From: Bacteroidales bacterium
Lineage (GTDB): Bacteria; Bacteroidota; Bacteroidia; Bacteroidales; Bacteroidaceae
Direction of reading: 5' to 3'
DNA length: 23,227 nucleotides
NCBI GenBank assembly: GCA_004557285.1
Contig: SFEK01000015.1
Coordinates: 1 to 23,227 of the forward strand
Shown here: piece after piece, positions 23,168 through 23,227 of the stretch
Position numbering within the stretch: position 1 is the first letter of the stretch
Layout: every line of letters begins with the position of its first letter
Position numbers and translations under genes: made by a program
The notes under the pieces: generated by a model
The model's input: the letters and a program-made list of their open reading frames with translations, nothing else
What the model was told of the DNA's origin: nothing
Databases searched by the model: none

Positions 23168-23227
23168 TCATTCACTGCTTAAGTGGATACCCTATTCACT
23201 CAGAGAGTACTATTTCAATCCATTTTT

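Noticed and set aside
1..23227. Insertion sequence, prophage, tRNA or rRNA
   Set aside because: No transposase, integrase, phage structural gene, tRNA cloverleaf or rRNA sequence was seen on either strand.

Overview
The window looks like chromosome from a Bacteroidales bacterium, most probably a Prevotella/Segatella relative. Signs of this are a SusC/SusD pair, promoter -7 boxes of the Bacteroidetes form TAnnTTTG, SpII lipoproteins, several Bacteroidetes-specific families (PCMD, PorT-like barrel, calycin-like, DUF2851, Bacteroidetes-type WbqC), and short C-terminal tails ending in KGIYIMNGKKFAVK-like sequence. The genus call is inference; no rRNA or tRNA is present.

Left part (1-4563): a 124-bp repeat occurs twice in front of dapB and each copy ends in a TATCTTTG box. 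It is followed by a tightly packed same-strand block: dapB (lysine/diaminopimelate synthesis), lepB (signal peptidase I), a second S26-family protein that seems to have lost both catalytic residues, a WbqC-family protein and a DUF3332 lipoprotein. The gaps are 12-26 bp, so this is probably one operon.

Middle part (4573-11710): a minus-strand pair (secreted alpha/beta hydrolase, then a Fur-family regulator) is divergent from a zinc-ribbon NUDIX hydrolase. Then come a PCMD-domain lipoprotein and an outer-membrane beta-barrel protein with overlapping stop/start codons, a secreted protein with two calycin-like domains, a clear terminator, and DUF2851 plus a TlpA-like thioredoxin ending at a 15-bp hairpin.

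Right part (11673-23227): a pectin-type polysaccharide utilization locus. A 515-bp intergenic region holds a 13-bp palindrome, a promoter and a leader of about 260 nt. It is followed by susC, susD, a secreted protein made of two near-identical 216-residue repeats (function unknown, possibly glycan binding), and a 1309-residue enzyme with its own promoter that joins a pectin methylesterase (CE8) to a pectate lyase (PL1). The layout fits a model in which the CE8 domain removes methyl esters from homogalacturonan, the PL1 domain cuts the exposed chain, and SusCD binds and imports the products. The window ends in a terminator interleaved with an inverted palindromic repeat pair that could form two alternative RNA folds.

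Most unusual points: the repeat-borne promoter array at the left end, the apparently inactive signal-peptidase paralogue, the tandem-repeat protein, the CE8-PL1 fusion with an unrecognised 300-residue N-terminal domain, and the paired palindromes at the right end.
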